Shown here piece after piece: positions 1 through 10,802 of a stretch of 64,000 nt of DNA (the first letter of the stretch is position 1; every line of letters begins with the position of its first letter). A program made the translations under genes and the position numbers. The DNA comes from Pseudomonadales bacterium. Its GTDB lineage: Bacteria > Pseudomonadota > Gammaproteobacteria > Pseudomonadales > UBA5862. The notes under the pieces were generated by a model. It did not search any database and was not told the origin of the DNA. It saw nothing but the letters and a program-made list of their open reading frames with translations. The stretch lies in contig JACKOQ010000001.1 of NCBI GenBank assembly GCA_024234215.1, forward strand, positions 186,001 through 250,000, in the 5' to 3' direction.

Positions 1-68
1 ATATATAAGTGCGCCTTTACCATGTTGCCATCTGGTCATCACCCCGATACAGCACTCAAGAGGCCGCC

Positions 69-260
69 ATGAGTAACCACACTTCGGAACGATCTGGACG
101 ACGCGTCGGTGATGCCGACGATGCAATCCTTGCCGAGATCAAAAGAGAACTCGATTCGATTCAGTTCGGCTCGGTGGAGATCCAGATTCACAACGGCCAG
201 GTCGTGCAGATCGAGCGTCGTGAAAAAAAGCGCTGGCAGAGCGAGCGACGCACACCATAG
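69..260 (+). CDS. small YezD-like (DUF2292) protein
   Basis: A 63-residue protein. The core, from about residue 18 to 52, has the pattern AxLAEIKRxLxSIQFGSVEIQIHNGQVVQIERREKKR in which a short helix is followed by two beta strands; this is the pattern of the small YezD/DUF2292 family. Family members often sit beside sulfate-assimilation genes, which fits the porin and sulfate ABC transporter directly downstream. An ATG at 9 would add 20 residues, but these are not conserved-looking, so the ATG at 69 is preferred. There is no signal peptide or membrane segment, so the protein should be cytoplasmic. Its biochemical role is unknown; a sulfur-metabolism link is inference from context. Confidence 0.72.
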   Translation: MSNHTSERSGRRVGDADDAILAEIKRELDSIQFGSVEIQIHNGQVVQIERREKKRWQSERRTP

Positions 261-347
261 CCAGTAACCGGTTCCAGACCGGCTCAAACTTCAATCCAAT
301 CAACTGACCGGACCACCGGAGGTGACACATGACGACAGGAGATCGAC

Positions 348-1598
348 ATGTCATTTCATCGCAGGTGGTGGGTCGCACCATCACGCTACAGAAACTCGCT
401 GCAGAGACAGGCTCCGCTGGTGGTGATCGCCGGGGTTGCACTCTCGGCCAACGCCTTCGCCGGCTTTCCGACGCTTTATGGAAAGATCTATCTGACCGCC
501 AATCAGTATGATCTGGAAAAGCTCGATTTCGCACCGCTGCCGCCACCGGCTACCGGTTTCAGGCACAGCGGTGCCATCGGTACGACACAGGAGTTGAAAA
601 CCACGGCGCTGGAGAGTACAGGTTCACGCTTGGGGATACAGGGTGACTTCGATGCAAACGCCGACATCACCCTCTTTTACCGTCTGGAATATGGCATCGA
701 CGTCGACAATGGCACCAACAGCAATGGGCGCGAGCTGAGCCAGCGCAACATCTACGGCGGCCTGCGCGGCGACTGGGGTGCGGTTCTCGCCGGCAAGAAC
801 GATACCCCGCTCAAGAGCCTGCAAACCAACACGATCAAGCGCAGCGACATCGACCGCTTCAACGATTTTCCGCTGGGTGACATTGGCACCTACATCGTTG
901 GCGAAAACCGTCCCGACAATGTCATCCAATACAGTTCACCGATTCTGTTCGGGGGGCTTGAGATCAATGTCGCCGCTGTCCAGGCAGAAGAGACTGGGGT
1001 GGCGGTGAGTGCCACCAACCAGCAGAACGACAATGGCTTTGCCTCGGGTCGATCGGTCTCGCTGAGTTACGGCAAGGCCGACTGGTTCGTGGGAGTTGCC
1101 GCCGACTCCAACATCTCGACCACCGATGCCTTGCGTTTCGTAGGGGAAATCACCCTGGGTCCGGTGAAACTGGGAGACATCTATCAAACGGCAGAGGCCC
1201 ATGATGATGTGGATGTTCTCGGTGGTTTTTCGACCTTCGTCGGCACCAGCGGCACGACGGTGGGGGCGCAGAATGGCCTCAATCCGCTCTCCGAATGGGA
1301 TGGTGCATCGGGCAACGCCTTCAAAAAACAGCGTGGGCACATTCTGAATGGGCAGTGGAAGATTTCCGGGCCTTGGGTGGGCCGAGTCCAGTATGCCCAC
1401 TCCAGCACCACGCCGAGCAATGCCAGCTATGCCGATGTCGACCTGGATGGGTACGTTTTGGGTCTGGATTATAACCTCAATGCCACGACCCGCCTCTTCA
1501 TCGCCGCCGCCACGGTGAAAACCGAGGGAGATGAGCGCATCGGGGCGGATGCCGTCACCGATTCCACTGCGGCGCTCGGCTTCGACCTGCGTTTTTGA
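348..1598 (+). CDS. gram-negative general porin, probably sulfate-cluster specific
   Basis: A 416-residue outer-membrane beta-barrel. After a long signal peptide ending near ANAFA-G (about residue 38) comes LYGKIYLTANQYD, typical of the first strand of proteobacterial trimeric porins. Repeated short amphipathic strands and FYRLEYGID follow, and the protein ends in DLRF, with the terminal Phe needed for BAM-dependent insertion. AGGAG at 337-341 sits six bases before the ATG and fixes the start. It lies between the YezD-like gene and the sulfate-binding protein, 25 bp upstream of the latter, so it may admit sulfate or organosulfur compounds. The substrate is inferred from neighbours only; family membership is clear. 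Confidence 0.88.
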   Translation: MSFHRRWWVAPSRYRNSLQRQAPLVVIAGVALSANAFAGFPTLYGKIYLTANQYDLEKLDFAPLPPPATGFRHSGAIGTTQELKTTALESTGSRLGIQGDFDANADITLFYRLEYGIDVDNGTNSNGRELSQRNIYGGLRGDWGAVLAGKNDTPLKSLQTNTIKRSDIDRFNDFPLGDIGTYIVGENRPDNVIQYSSPILFGGLEINVAAVQAEETGVAVSATNQQNDNGFASGRSVSLSYGKADWFVGVAADSNISTTDALRFVGEITLGPVKLGDIYQTAEAHDDVDVLGGFSTFVGTSGTTVGAQNGLNPLSEWDGASGNAFKKQRGHILNGQWKISGPWVGRVQYAHSSTTPSNASYADVDLDGYVLGLDYNLNATTRLFIAAATVKTEGDERIGADAVTDSTAALGFDLRF

Positions 1599-1623
1599 TC
1601 ACACGACTCTGGAGAACAGTCTG

Positions 1624-2619
1624 ATGAAACTGATTGAAAAATTGAGTGCGGCCCTGTTGATCGGTCTTCTGGCCAGCAGCGCGACGGCGAAGGAGATCAA
1701 ACTGCTGAACGTCTCCTATGACCCGACGCGGGAACTCTATCGGGAATTCAACGCGGCCTTCGCCAGGCATTGGAAGGAACGCAGCGGCGACAGCGTCAGC
1801 ATCGATCAATCGCATGGTGGATCGGGTGCGCAGTCACGTGCCGTGATCGATGGACTGAAGGCCGATGTGGTCACGCTGGCCTTGGCGGGTGATATCGATG
1901 CCATCGCCAAATCGGGCAGGCTGCTGCCGAACGAGTGGATCGGCCGATTGCCGAACAACTCCGCACCCTACACCTCGACCATCGTCTTTCTGGTCCGCAA
2001 GGGCAACCCCAAACAGATCAAGGATTGGAATGACTTGGCCAGAGCCGGTGTGGAGGTCATCACCCCCAACCCCAAAACCTCGGGCGGCGCGCGCTGGAAC
2101 TATCTGGCGGCCTGGGCTTTCGCGGAAAAGAAGCAGGGACAGAACCCGGCAGGTGCGAAGGAGTTCGTCCGCGCGATCTACAAGAACGTTCCGGTGCTGG
2201 ACACCGGTGCCCGCGGTTCGACCACCACCTTCGTCAGGCGTGGCATTGGTGATGTGCTGATCACCTGGGAGAACGAAGCCTTTCTGGCGATCAATGAACT
2301 GGGTGCCGACAAGGTGGAGATCGTGGTGCCGAGCTTCTCCATCCTGGCGGAACCCTCGGTGGCGGTCATCGATGAAAATGCCAAGGCCAATGGAACGGCC
2401 GAGGTCGCCCGCGCCTATCTGGAGTACCTCTACAGCAAGGAGGGTCAACAGATTGCTGCAAGACACCACTATCGGCCGCGCGACAGCGAGGTGGCCGCCG
2501 CCCATGCCGGAAGTTTTCCGAAACTGGATCTGGTCACCATCGAGGAGGTCGGTGGCTGGGCCAGGGTCCAGGCGGAGCATTTCGGTGATGGCGGCATCTT
2601 CGATCAGATTTATCAGTGA
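1624..2619 (+). CDS. sbp: periplasmic sulfate-binding protein of the ABC importer
   Basis: A 331-residue protein with a signal peptide ending at SSATA-KEI. The mature part begins KEIKLLNVSYDPTRELYREFN and carries QSHGGSGAQSRAVIDGL, VTLALAGDID and NPKTSGGARWNYLAAW, the ligand-binding stretches of the Sbp/CysP family. It captures sulfate (or thiosulfate) and delivers it to CysTW. ATG 1624 is chosen because it directly precedes the signal peptide; longer readings overlap the porin 3' end. cysT, cysW and cysA follow in order, forming a complete importer. Sbp and CysP cannot be told apart by eye, so the substrate may be either anion. Confidence 0.93.
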   Translation: MKLIEKLSAALLIGLLASSATAKEIKLLNVSYDPTRELYREFNAAFARHWKERSGDSVSIDQSHGGSGAQSRAVIDGLKADVVTLALAGDIDAIAKSGRLLPNEWIGRLPNNSAPYTSTIVFLVRKGNPKQIKDWNDLARAGVEVITPNPKTSGGARWNYLAAWAFAEKKQGQNPAGAKEFVRAIYKNVPVLDTGARGSTTTFVRRGIGDVLITWENEAFLAINELGADKVEIVVPSFSILAEPSVAVIDENAKANGTAEVARAYLEYLYSKEGQQIAARHHYRPRDSEVAAAHAGSFPKLDLVTIEEVGGWARVQAEHFGDGGIFDQIYQ

Positions 2620-2667
2620 TCCATCGATCTCACCCTTCCCTCATCGCCTGCAACTGGACCACCACCG

Positions 2668-3555
2668 ATGGCTGAAATCACCCCCGTGGCGCTGGCAGCG
2701 GCGCCACCTTCCTTCACCCGCAGCCAGCGGCGCTGGGTCAGCCGATCGGCCCTGCCGGGCTTCGGCCTTTCGCTGGGCTTTGCCACCTTCTATGCCAGCC
2801 TGATCGTGTTCATTCCGCTGGCTGGGCTGCTCCTCAAGTCGATGGAGCTCAGCTTGCCAGAGTTGTGGAGTGTCATCAGCAACCCTCGCTCGCTGGCCAG
2901 TTACCGGCTGACCTTCGGCACGGCACTGATCGCGGCCGCTCTCAATGGCTGCTTCGGACTGGTGGTGGCCTGGGTACTGGTGCGCTATGACTTCTTTGGA
3001 AAGCGGGTGGTCGATGCACTGGTCGACTTGCCCTTTGCACTGCCGACGGCCGTGGCCGGAATTGCCCTGACTGCGCTTTACGCACCGGATGGCTGGGTCG
3101 GGCGCTGGTTTGCCATGGCGGAGATCAAGATCGCCTACACTTGGCTCGGCATCACGGTGGCGCTGACCTTCATTGGTCTGCCCTTCGTCGTGCGCACCGT
3201 GCAGCCGGTATTGGCCGATCTGGAGGCCGAGGTCGAGGAGGTGGCAGCGAGCCTCGGCGCTTCACGCTGGCAGACCTTCAGTCGCGTCATCCTTCCGGCA
3301 CTGCTGCCCTCACTGCTGACCGGCTTTGCCCTGGCCTTTGCCCGGGGCGTTGGTGAATACGGCTCGGTGGTCTTCATCAGCGGCAACATGCCGTACCGCA
3401 CCGAAATCACGCCGCTGCTGATCATGACCAAGCTCGAGCAGTTCGATTACGCCGGTGCCGCGGCGCTCGGCATGACCCTGTTGCTGTTTTCATTCATTTT
3501 TCTGTTGTTGATCAACCTGCTCCAGCACTGGAGCCACCGACGCGCCGGAGGTTGA
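2668..3555 (+). CDS. cysT: sulfate/thiosulfate ABC transporter permease CysT (CysU)
   Basis: A 295-residue inner-membrane permease with about six hydrophobic helices. The cytoplasmic coupling (EAA) loop reads EVAASLGASRWQTFSRVILP at about residues 191-210, followed by FARGVGEYGSVVFISGNMP, which is diagnostic of CysT. It pairs with CysW to form the channel and docks CysA. The gene is 48 bp after sbp and its stop codon lies within a few bases of the cysW start, so the two are translationally linked. There is no strong Shine-Dalgarno before ATG 2668. The N-terminus is somewhat long before the first helix, which is normal variation. Confidence 0.94.
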   Translation: MAEITPVALAAAPPSFTRSQRRWVSRSALPGFGLSLGFATFYASLIVFIPLAGLLLKSMELSLPELWSVISNPRSLASYRLTFGTALIAAALNGCFGLVVAWVLVRYDFFGKRVVDALVDLPFALPTAVAGIALTALYAPDGWVGRWFAMAEIKIAYTWLGITVALTFIGLPFVVRTVQPVLADLEAEVEEVAASLGASRWQTFSRVILPALLPSLLTGFALAFARGVGEYGSVVFISGNMPYRTEITPLLIMTKLEQFDYAGAAALGMTLLLFSFIFLLLINLLQHWSHRRAGG

Positions 3556-3557
3556 AC

Positions 3558-4487
3558 ATGGGCGGCACGGTTTCATCACTGGGTCTGGGGCGGCGAGGCA
3601 GTGCAGGGTTCGCAATCCGCGAACCAGCCTGGGTGCGCGGCACGCTGACTGCCATTGCGCTGGTTTTTTTGGCCCTGTTTCTGCTTTTGCCGCTGATCCT
3701 CGTCTTCAGCGAGGCCTTCTCCAGGGGTCTGGAAGTCTATCTCGCGGCGATCAGCGAACCGGCGGCACGCCACGCCATCTGGCTCACCTTGGTCGCGGCA
3801 GCGATCGCGGTGCCCTGCAACCTGATCTTCGGTCTGGCGGCGGCCTGGGCCATCGCCAAGTTCGACTTTCGTGGCAAGCAGTTGGTCATCACCCTGATCG
3901 ATCTGCCCTTTGCAGTCTCACCGGTGATCGCGGGCCTGATCTACATGTTGCTGTTCGATCGTCAGGGCCTGTTGGGAGCCTGGCTCAGTCAGCATGACAT
4001 TCAGATCATGTTCGCGCTTCCCGGCATCGTGCTGGCGACGATGTTCGTGACCTTTCCATTCATTGCCCGGGAGTTGATTCCACTGATGCAGGAGCAGGGC
4101 AGGGAGCAGGAGGAGGCGGCCATTACGCTGGGCGCCAGCGGCTGGAAAATGTTCCGCCATGTCACCCTGCCTTCGATCAAATGGGGATTGCTCTACGGGC
4201 TGATTCTTTGCAATGCCAGGGCCATGGGGGAGTTCGGAGCGGTAAGCGTGGTTTCCGGCAAGATTCGCGAGCAGACCAGCACACTGCCCCTGCACATCGA
4301 GATTCTGTACAACGAATATCAATTCGCCGCCGCCTTCGCCACCGCATCACTGCTGACCCTGTTGGCACTGGGCACGCTGGTGCTGAAAAGCCTGCTGGAA
4401 TGGCGATCGGCGCGAGAACATACCTTGGTGGAACACGGTGCTCCATTGACAGAGTTCAAAAAGAGTTCAAAAGGGGGAGTTCGATGA
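3558..4487 (+). CDS. cysW: sulfate/thiosulfate ABC transporter permease CysW
   Basis: A 309-residue permease with about six membrane helices. The coupling loop EEAAITLGASGWKMFRHVTLP (about residue 178 onward) and NARAMGEFGAVSVVSGKIR identify CysW. GGAGG at 3547-3551 lies six bases before ATG 3558, which is preferred over a TTG two codons upstream. It overlaps cysA by four bases (ATGA), a sign of coupled translation. It forms the heterodimeric channel with CysT, fed by the sulfate-binding protein. Confidence 0.94.
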   Translation: MGGTVSSLGLGRRGSAGFAIREPAWVRGTLTAIALVFLALFLLLPLILVFSEAFSRGLEVYLAAISEPAARHAIWLTLVAAAIAVPCNLIFGLAAAWAIAKFDFRGKQLVITLIDLPFAVSPVIAGLIYMLLFDRQGLLGAWLSQHDIQIMFALPGIVLATMFVTFPFIARELIPLMQEQGREQEEAAITLGASGWKMFRHVTLPSIKWGLLYGLILCNARAMGEFGAVSVVSGKIREQTSTLPLHIEILYNEYQFAAAFATASLLTLLALGTLVLKSLLEWRSAREHTLVEHGAPLTEFKKSSKGGVR

Positions 4488-5542
4488 GCATTCAGGTTGA
4501 AAGTCTGCACAAGAAATTCGGCGATTTCACTGCCCTCGACAATGTCACGTTGGAGTTCCCCAGTGGCGAATTGGTTGCACTGCTGGGCCCTTCCGGCTGT
4601 GGCAAGACCACCTTGCTGCGCATCATTGCCGGGCTGGAAAGCCCCGATTCGGGCAGTGTTGCGTTCTTTGGCGAAGAGACCACCCAGTTGCATGTGCGCG
4701 AACGTCATGTCGGTTTCGTGTTTCAGCACTATGCGCTGTTCCGACACATGACGGTCTTCGACAATGTGGCATTCGGTCTCAGTGTGCGTCCCAAAAAACA
4801 TCGGCCGGACAAAGCCACCATTGTCAGACGGGTGCATGAGTTGCTCGAACTGGTCCAGCTCGACTGGCTGGCCGACCGCTATCCCCACCAACTGTCGGGC
4901 GGACAGCGCCAGCGCATTGCCCTGGCCCGCGCACTGGCGGTCGAGCCGAGGGTGCTCTTGCTGGATGAGCCCTTTGGCGCCCTGGATGCCAAGGTCCGCA
5001 AGGATCTGCGGCGCTGGCTGCGCACACTGCATGATGAGCTGCACATCACTTCGATTTTCGTCACCCATGACCAGGAAGAGGCGATGGAGGTGGCCGATCG
5101 GATCGTCGTGCTCAACAAGGGGCGCATCGAACAGACCGGCACACCGGACGAGATCTACAACGATCCGGCCACGCCATTCGTGTATGACTTCATTGGCCAT
5201 GTGAATCTGTTCCACAGCCGTGTCGACCATGGCTGGGCGCACATTGGCGATTACAGAGTGGCGGCACCCGAGCATCACGACATTCGCGATCAGGCGGCGG
5301 TGGCCTATGTGCGGCCGCATGACATCGAACTCAGCGAACAGCCAAGCGAGGGCGCCATGGCGGCGCGGATCGTCCATGTCAGCACGGCCGGTTCGGTGCT
5401 GCGCATCGAATTGCAATCGCAGCACAACAGTGATCTGCTGCATGTTGAACTGCCGCGGGCCCAGCAGCGTTCGCTCAATCTGACCGTTGGCGCCCAAGTG
5501 TTTGCGCGCCCGACCAGTTCGAAAGTCTTCTTGCAGGGGTGA
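4484..5542 (+). CDS. cysA: sulfate/thiosulfate ABC transporter ATPase CysA
   Basis: A 352-residue ATPase. Walker A is GPSGCGKTT at residues 35-43, the ABC signature LSGGQRQR begins at 137, and Walker B VLLLDEPFGALD surrounds D161-E162. The H-loop is in IFVTHDQEEAMEVAD. The C-terminal third is a TOBE-type regulatory domain, as in CysA. It hydrolyses ATP to drive sulfate import through CysTW. The start is set by the ATGA overlap with cysW and by GGGGGAG seven bases upstream. A longer reading beginning inside cysW is rejected. The stop codon overlaps the first bases of the OxyR-like palindrome of the next gene. Confidence 0.95.
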   Translation: MSIQVESLHKKFGDFTALDNVTLEFPSGELVALLGPSGCGKTTLLRIIAGLESPDSGSVAFFGEETTQLHVRERHVGFVFQHYALFRHMTVFDNVAFGLSVRPKKHRPDKATIVRRVHELLELVQLDWLADRYPHQLSGGQRQRIALARALAVEPRVLLLDEPFGALDAKVRKDLRRWLRTLHDELHITSIFVTHDQEEAMEVADRIVVLNKGRIEQTGTPDEIYNDPATPFVYDFIGHVNLFHSRVDHGWAHIGDYRVAAPEHHDIRDQAAVAYVRPHDIELSEQPSEGAMAARIVHVSTAGSVLRIELQSQHNSDLLHVELPRAQQRSLNLTVGAQVFARPTSSKVFLQG

Positions 5543-5578
5543 TAGAACTTTGCTATCGACCGCATCCAAAAAATCAAT
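5541..5578 (+). promoter_or_regulatory. OxyR-type binding site upstream of katG
   Basis: GATAGAACTTTGCTATC at 5541-5557 is a perfect GATAG-N7-CTATC palindrome, the core of the published OxyR motif (ATAG-N7-CTAT). Seven bases later, 5564-5578 reads ATCCAAAAAATCAAT, a weaker second ATnn-N7-nnAT element in the register expected for a tetramer on four half-sites. It lies about 85 bp before katG, the classic OxyR target. The sequence match is seen directly; OxyR binding is inference. Confidence 0.7.
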
Positions 5579-5607
5579 TGGAACCACGGAAAGAGCTTGA
5601 GTAGATT
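5578..5607 (+). promoter_or_regulatory. candidate katG promoter
   Basis: TTGGAA at 5578-5583 and TAGATT at 5602-5607 are separated by 18 bp and form a plausible sigma-70 promoter. The -35 hexamer abuts the OxyR-like site, as expected for an activator that touches RNA polymerase. The predicted 5' leader would be about 30 bases. Each hexamer matches consensus at only four of six positions. Confidence 0.4.
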
Positions 5608-5642
5608 GGCAACTCTCATAGCCAAAGACCCAGGAGCACGCC

Positions 5643-7802
<2,160 letters not shown>

Positions 7803-7820
7803 TCGTCACGCCATCCAACC

Positions 7821-7858
7821 GGCGGCAGCGGGTACTGATTGGGTCGCCCGCTGCCGCC
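7821..7858. terminator. bidirectional hairpin between katG and the SDR gene
   Basis: GGCGGCAGCGGG (7821-7832) and CCCGCTGCCGCC (7847-7858) form a perfect 12-bp stem with a 14-base loop. It lies between the converging 3' ends of katG and the SDR gene. No T-tract follows on either side, so intrinsic termination is plausible but not certain. Confidence 0.5.
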
Positions 7859-7879
7859 GCGTGGTGATGGAGGGCAATC

Positions 7880-8647
7880 TTACTGGGCGGTGTAGCCGCC
7901 ATCGATCACCAGTTCGGAGCCGGTGACGAAGGCCGACTCATCCGAGGCGAGGAAGAGCACGCCATTGGCGATGTCCTGCGGCACCCCGAGCCGGCCGATC
8001 GGGTGCAGTGCAATCAGGTTCTGCCGGGCGGCCTCGGCCTGCGGCCCCTGCATGATGCGCTGGATCATCGGCGTGTCGATGAAGCCCGGATGGACCGAAT
8101 TGACGCGGATGCCATATCCCGCCTTGGCACAGTAGAGCGCCGCCGATTTTGTCAGCAGCCGCACCCCGCCCTTGCTGGCATTGTAGGCGCCACTGCCGGG
8201 TGAGCCGATCAGCCCCATGATCGAGGAGATATTGATGATCGAGCCGCCCCCGCTCTGCTTCAGCGCACGGATGCCATGCTTGACGCCGAGAAAGACCCCG
8301 TCGAGGTTGATGCTCATCAGATGGCGCCAGTCGGCCAGGCTGCCTTCTTCGGCATCGACGCTGGCGGCAATGCCGGCGTTGTTGACCAGGATGCTGAGCC
8401 GGCCGAACTGATTCAGCGTCTGTCCCATCACCTCCTGCCAGCTCGACTCGTCGGCCACATCGTGCGGCAGGGCAATGGCGCGGCCACCCTGCGCACGAAT
8501 CTCGGCCGCGACCGCCTCGGCGCCGGCGATGTTGAGGTCGGTGACGGCAACGGCGGCGCCTTCGCGCGCCATGGTCAGGGATTGGGCCCGCCCCAGGCCC
8601 GAGGCCCCGCCGGTCACCAGTGCGAACTTGTCTGCGAGTCGCGTCAT
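7880..8647 (-). CDS. short-chain dehydrogenase/reductase (SDR) family oxidoreductase
   Basis: A 255-residue classical SDR. The Rossmann cofactor motif TGGASGLG is at residues 12-19, the NNAG stretch at 89-92, and the active site has Ser at 141-142 and YNASK at 155-159. D37 after the second strand suggests NAD(H) preference. The C-terminus ends VIDGGYTAQ, as in many hydroxysteroid/3-oxoacyl-type SDRs. AAGGAG precedes the start on the minus strand. It is divergent from the metallo-hydrolase gene with a shared 201-bp upstream region. The substrate cannot be inferred from sequence. Confidence 0.9.
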   Translation of the reverse strand: MTRLADKFALVTGGASGLGRAQSLTMAREGAAVAVTDLNIAGAEAVAAEIRAQGGRAIALPHDVADESSWQEVMGQTLNQFGRLSILVNNAGIAASVDAEEGSLADWRHLMSINLDGVFLGVKHGIRALKQSGGGSIINISSIMGLIGSPGSGAYNASKGGVRLLTKSAALYCAKAGYGIRVNSVHPGFIDTPMIQRIMQGPQAEAARQNLIALHPIGRLGVPQDIANGVLFLASDESAFVTGSELVIDGGYTAQ

Positions 8648-8848
8648 GGCTGAATGCTCCTTGTTGTGGTTATTGTCGAGGTCCGGAACTCAGCAATTCC
8701 AGGTTCCGTCTGCTGCATCCTACCCAAAACCATGCCAGGCTCGAAACAGCGCATCGATTGCGTTTTGCCGGCGCGGCTGCTTCCATACGGGTGCGGGCCG
8801 GGCAGTTCGCCGCACGATGACAGCCATGACAATAACAGGAGCCTCTAT

Positions 8849-9700
8849 ATGGAAGTCTGGAAAATCGGCGCGGCAACCATCACCCGGGTGGTCGATCTGG
8901 TCAGCCGCATTCCGGCCACCGCGCTGGTGCCCGATGCCACGCTGGAGAATCTGGCGCCACTGATGCACTGGCTCAAGCCGCACTTTCTCAACGATGACGG
9001 CACCTTTGCGCTCAGCATCCACACCTTTCTGATCGAGTCGTGCGGTGCCCGCATTCTGGTCGACACCTGCATAGGCAACCACAAACCGCGTGGATTGCCG
9101 GACTGGAACATGCGCGAGGGGCGATATCTCGAAGAGCTGGCCAGCCTCGGCGCGCCGCGCGAGTCGATCGACCGGGTGCTCTGCACCCACCTGCATGTCG
9201 ACCATGTCGGCTGGAACACCATGAAGTCAGGAACGCAGTGGTTGCCCACCTTTCCCAATGCCCGCTATCTGATCGGCGAGGCGGAGTGGGGCTACTGGCA
9301 AAACGAAGAGGATCCCTTCGGCAAGGAGGCCCGTGCCGACTCCATCCTGCCGATCTTCGCTGCCGGCCTGGTCGATCTGGTCGATGCCAATCACCGCATC
9401 AACGACGAGGTCTGCCTGATTCCCACCCCGGGTCACACGCCGGGCCATGTCAGTGTCATGGTCACGTCACAGGGTGCACGGGCGGTCATCACCGGCGACA
9501 TGCTGCACCATCCGCTGCAGGTGGCACGACCGCAGTGGCGTGACATCGCCGATGTCGACCCCGATCAGGCGCGAGCGACCCGCCATGAGTTTCTCAACCG
9601 CTTCAGCGATGGCGCCACCCTGGTGCTGGGCACCCACTTCGCCACGCCGACCGCCGGGCGCATCGTGCGCGATGGCGACAGCTACCGCTTCGAGGTGTGA
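8849..9700 (+). CDS. metallo-beta-lactamase-fold hydrolase
   Basis: A 283-residue protein with the metal-binding motif THLHVDHVGW (H114, H116, D118, H119). Later ligands are in TPGHTPGHVSV and ITGDMLHHPLQ, and a final His in LGTHFATP. The overall pattern resembles the methyl parathion hydrolase/lactonase branch of the fold rather than true beta-lactamases. There is no signal peptide, so it is probably cytoplasmic. AGGAG at 8837-8841 supports ATG 8849; an in-frame extension to 8654 has no family resemblance. Ester, lactone or thioester hydrolysis is possible; the substrate is unknown. Confidence 0.86.
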   Translation: MEVWKIGAATITRVVDLVSRIPATALVPDATLENLAPLMHWLKPHFLNDDGTFALSIHTFLIESCGARILVDTCIGNHKPRGLPDWNMREGRYLEELASLGAPRESIDRVLCTHLHVDHVGWNTMKSGTQWLPTFPNARYLIGEAEWGYWQNEEDPFGKEARADSILPIFAAGLVDLVDANHRINDEVCLIPTPGHTPGHVSVMVTSQGARAVITGDMLHHPLQVARPQWRDIADVDPDQARATRHEFLNRFSDGATLVLGTHFATPTAGRIVRDGDSYRFEV

Positions 9701-9847
9701 CCCCACAGCAAGTGGTTGATCTGCATCAGCCGTGCAACGTTCGCGCAACGTATCATTTAACATGAGCGACGAGGCGATGGCACCCAGACATCGCCATTGC
9801 CACTGCCCGGCTGATGGGGCATCAACATGAGATTGAGGAGCGAATCG

Positions 9848-10762
9848 ATGGAGCTGGCCTTTCACACCACCGATGTCTTTACCAACCACCCCTTTGGCGG
9901 CGCCCAGGTGGCGGTCTTTCCGGTTGCGGATGGTCTGGAACCTGAGCAGATGCAGCAGATCGCCAGTGAGATGAACCTGTCGGAAACGCTGTTCGTGCTC
10001 TCGACCGACACCCCCCAGCAGCGGCGGGTGCGCATTTTCACACCGGACCGTGAGGTCGATTTCGCCGGCCACACGGTGCTGGCCGCTGGCCATGTGCTGG
10101 GCTCCATCGGCGCCATCCCGTTGCAGGAGGGCGACACCCGGCTCGATCTGCTACACAACTTCGGTCCGGTGGAGGTGCACCTCACCGTCAGTCAGAGCCA
10201 GCCCAACTTCGTGCAGTTCACCCATACGGTGCATCCGGTGGTCGACCGCTTCGTTCCGACCGATGAAGAGCTGGCGGCGATCCTCTCGCTCGAGCGCCGC
10301 GCCATCGGCTTGGACAAGTTCCGGCCGCTGCTGGTCTCCTGTGACCATCCCTATCTGATCGTGCCGCTGCGCTCACTGGATGCACTGCAGCAGGCCCGCT
10401 TCAACCACGGCGCCTGGGCCGAATCGCTCGCCCCCTCGATGCTGGCCCAGCAGATCCTGCTGTTCTGCCGCCAGACCGAAAGCAGCGAGGCCAACTTCCA
10501 TGCCCGGCTGGTGGGACCGCAGGTCGGCCCCCACGACGACCCGCCGGTCGGGGCGGCACTGCCCGCCTTTGCCGCCTACCTGGCCGAACAGCCCAGCACG
10601 CGCCAAGGCACCTACACCTTTACCGTCGAGCGTGGCTTCGACGCCACCCGCAAGAGCCTGCTCCATGCCGAGATGGACAAAAAGCCCGGCAAGGGGCTGA
10701 AGCTGCGGGTCGGCGGCAGCGTGGTTTCGGTGACGTCGGGCACGCTGCATCTGCCCGGGTAG
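9848..10762 (+). CDS. PhzF family isomerase/epimerase-like protein
   Basis: A 304-residue protein that begins AFHTTDVFTNHPFGGAQVAVF, with NLSETLFVL and FTPDREVDFAGHTVLAAGHVLG following. These are the conserved N-terminal features of the PhzF/diaminopimelate-epimerase-like fold, including the acidic catalytic region near the SET motif. GAGGAG at 9835-9840 supports ATG 9848 over an upstream start. PhzF homologues isomerise diverse substrates. No other phenazine genes are present, so phenazine synthesis should not be inferred. Confidence 0.85.
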   Translation: MELAFHTTDVFTNHPFGGAQVAVFPVADGLEPEQMQQIASEMNLSETLFVLSTDTPQQRRVRIFTPDREVDFAGHTVLAAGHVLGSIGAIPLQEGDTRLDLLHNFGPVEVHLTVSQSQPNFVQFTHTVHPVVDRFVPTDEELAAILSLERRAIGLDKFRPLLVSCDHPYLIVPLRSLDALQQARFNHGAWAESLAPSMLAQQILLFCRQTESSEANFHARLVGPQVGPHDDPPVGAALPAFAAYLAEQPSTRQGTYTFTVERGFDATRKSLLHAEMDKKPGKGLKLRVGGSVVSVTSGTLHLPG

Positions 10763-10802
10763 GGATTTTTCTCGACGCGGCTCAGAAAAACAGGGTTCGA
10801 CG

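Noticed and set aside
9773..9795. GGCGATG/CATCGCC hairpin before the PhzF gene
   Set aside because: A 7-bp stem in GC-rich DNA is expected by chance and no termination or operator context supports it.
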